Part shown: positions 5,853-6,468 of the stretch, piece after piece | Layout: every line of letters begins with the position of its first letter | Numbering within the stretch: the stretch's first letter is position 1 | NCBI GenBank assembly: GCA_030705745.1 | Contig: JAUZPT010000173.1 | Coordinates: 1-6,468, forward strand | Direction of reading: 5' to 3' | DNA: 6,468 nucleotides | From: Bacillota bacterium | GTDB taxonomy: Bacteria; Bacillota; Bacilli; Bacillales; Cytobacillaceae | Translations under genes and position numbers: made by a program | Notes under the pieces: model-generated | What the model was told of the DNA's origin: nothing | What the model saw: the letters and a program-made list of their open reading frames with translations, nothing else | The model's database searches: none

Positions 5853-5953
5853 TTGATGTAAAACAGGTTCTAAGCCGCAAATACTGATGGCAAAACCTCT
5901 TATTAGAATCCTGTACCATAACTCTTTCCATACCCCTTATATTTATATGTAAA

Positions 5954-6012
5954 AGAAGCAGGAAACCCTGCTTCTCAGGCTGTCGAAAAACATTCGGCAG
6001 CCTTTTATTTTA
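5954..6012 (+). terminator. Tandem hairpins ending the DoxX unit
   Basis: The first hairpin is a perfect 9-bp stem (5954-5962 with 5967-5975) and an AAAC loop, without a T-run. One base later, an 11-bp stem with one G-U pair (5977-5987 with 5993-6003) and an AAACA loop is followed by TTTTATTTTATTT, a strong intrinsic terminator. The 101 bases between the DoxX stop and the first hairpin contain no recognisable feature. Confidence 0.85.
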
Positions 6013-6081
6013 TTTGTTTTATTTATCAAATCACCGCGTTAATATGTTATTGTTTTATTAGAAATTACCTCATTAAGCAGG

Positions 6082-6215
6082 TCTGTTGATTTGCGCTCCA
6101 GGTGCGAGCGGTTCGCGGGCGTGCCGGAGAGCCTCCTCGTCGCTTCGCTCCTGCGGGGTCTCTCCTGACCCGTATTCCCGCAGGAGTCTTCGCACCTTCC
6201 GCTCCAATCAACAGA
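6082..6215. repeat. GC-rich 134-bp dispersed repeat with terminal inverted repeats
   Basis: Ends are perfect inverted repeats, TCTGTTGATT (6082-6091) and AATCAACAGA (6206-6215). Inside them GGTGCGA (6101-6107) and TCGCACC (6191-6197) are also inverted and symmetrically placed. The centre holds a perfect 10-bp dyad CTCCTGCGGG/CCCGCAGGAG (6148-6157 with 6177-6186) and a nested GGGTC/GACCC (6156-6160 with 6167-6171). GC content is far above the surroundings. Read on the minus strand (TTGATTGGAGCGGAAGGTGC, then GAAGACTCCTGCGGG) it matches, from memory, a palindromic repeat scattered in many Bacillus genomes. Function is unknown; it could be a MITE-like element or encode a structured RNA. Confidence 0.75.
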
Positions 6216-6250
6216 GTTTTTTTCACTAAAGACCGTCTGTTCAACGAATA

Positions 6251-6272
6251 TATAATTAAAAATAAGTGGTGA
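6251..6272 (+). promoter_or_regulatory. -10 element and ribosome site before the transposase remnant
   Basis: A perfect TATAAT lies at 6251-6256, without a convincing -35 at 16-18 bases upstream. GGTGA (6268-6272) sits five bases before the ATG. The left end of the insertion element should lie in 6216-6250, but the terminal repeat cannot be placed without its partner. Confidence 0.35.
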
Positions 6273-6277
6273 ATTGA

Positions 6278-6468
6278 ATGTTTAAACCAAAAGAGTCTGA
6301 CCAAATTGAATATGAATTTGTTTCAATTGATGAATTGGTAGCTGCTGATCATCTGCTTCGTTTGATTAATAAATTTATCTATTTTTCGTTTCTTCTTGAA
6401 AAGGTCAGGTTAAATCGCTTACCTAAATCAGGAAAAATGCTTTATAAATTTAGGAAGGAGAAAATTGA
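6278..6468 (+). pseudogene. IS1182-family transposase, internally deleted, runs off right edge
   Basis: From ATG 6278 the frame is open to the window end. Residues 1-44 (MFKPKESDQIEYEFVSIDEL, then DHLLRLINK and FSFLLEKVR) match the conserved N-terminus of IS1182-type DDE transposases. In an intact protein about 400 residues with the catalytic acidic residues should follow, beginning with a segment like PYYSEDNGRPSIDP. Here residues 45-63 read LNRLPKSGKMLYKFRKEKI, which resembles the C-terminal part, just before the usual ERSFAD segment. The final GA is compatible with Glu next. I infer an in-frame internal deletion with its junction near 6410, leaving a short protein without a catalytic core. 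The call rests on recalled family sequence; the right part of the element is outside the window. Confidence 0.7.

Noticed and set aside
6065..6304. A minus-strand open frame of 79 codons through the GC-rich element.
   Set aside because: It is low-complexity Arg/Pro/Ala translation of the palindromic repeat, crosses the start of the transposase remnant, and resembles no protein I know.

Overview
This is a low-GC chromosomal segment from a Bacillaceae-type Firmicute; the genus cannot be fixed from sequence alone. The evidence is the strong AAAGGAG-type ribosome binding sites with GTG and ATG starts, the secreted LysM+3D and SH3-repeat wall proteins, a SAM-I (S-box) leader, TTATCCACA DnaA boxes, and a GC-rich dispersed repeat of a type I associate with Bacillus genomes.

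Layout. (1) At 1-1153 (minus) lies the 5' part of a secreted protein built from bacterial SH3-like modules arranged as a 144-residue tandem repeat; it runs off the left edge. (2) A 304-bp AT-rich divergent intergenic region separates it from a YocH-like LysM+3D wall protein at 1458-2009 (plus), which ends in a strong intrinsic terminator. (3) A vegetative promoter and complete SAM-I riboswitch (aptamer, antiterminator, terminator) precede a homoserine dehydrogenase at 2438-3673 (plus). Its control and its shortened C-terminus suggest a copy dedicated to methionine synthesis. (4) A convergent M20-family metallohydrolase (3707-4771, minus) shares a bidirectional terminator with it; the hairpin contains the hydrolase stop codon. 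(5) The 568 bases between the hydrolase and the next gene hold a dense, one-directional cluster of DnaA boxes (4860-5038: three perfect, several near-perfect). A probable promoter and untranslated leader follow. (6) A four-helix DoxX-family membrane protein (5340-5852, plus) follows and ends in tandem hairpins. (7) The right end is a mobile-DNA zone: a 134-bp GC-rich element with 10-bp perfect terminal inverted repeats (6082-6215), then an IS1182-type transposase whose N-terminus is joined in frame to what looks like the C-terminal region, so the catalytic middle is missing.

The genes do not form one operon. Each has its own promoter and most have their own terminator. The first two are both cell-envelope genes read divergently. 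hom is switched off when S-adenosylmethionine is plentiful. The most unusual features are the DnaA-box cluster away from any dnaA/dnaN genes and the internally deleted transposase beside the dispersed repeat.
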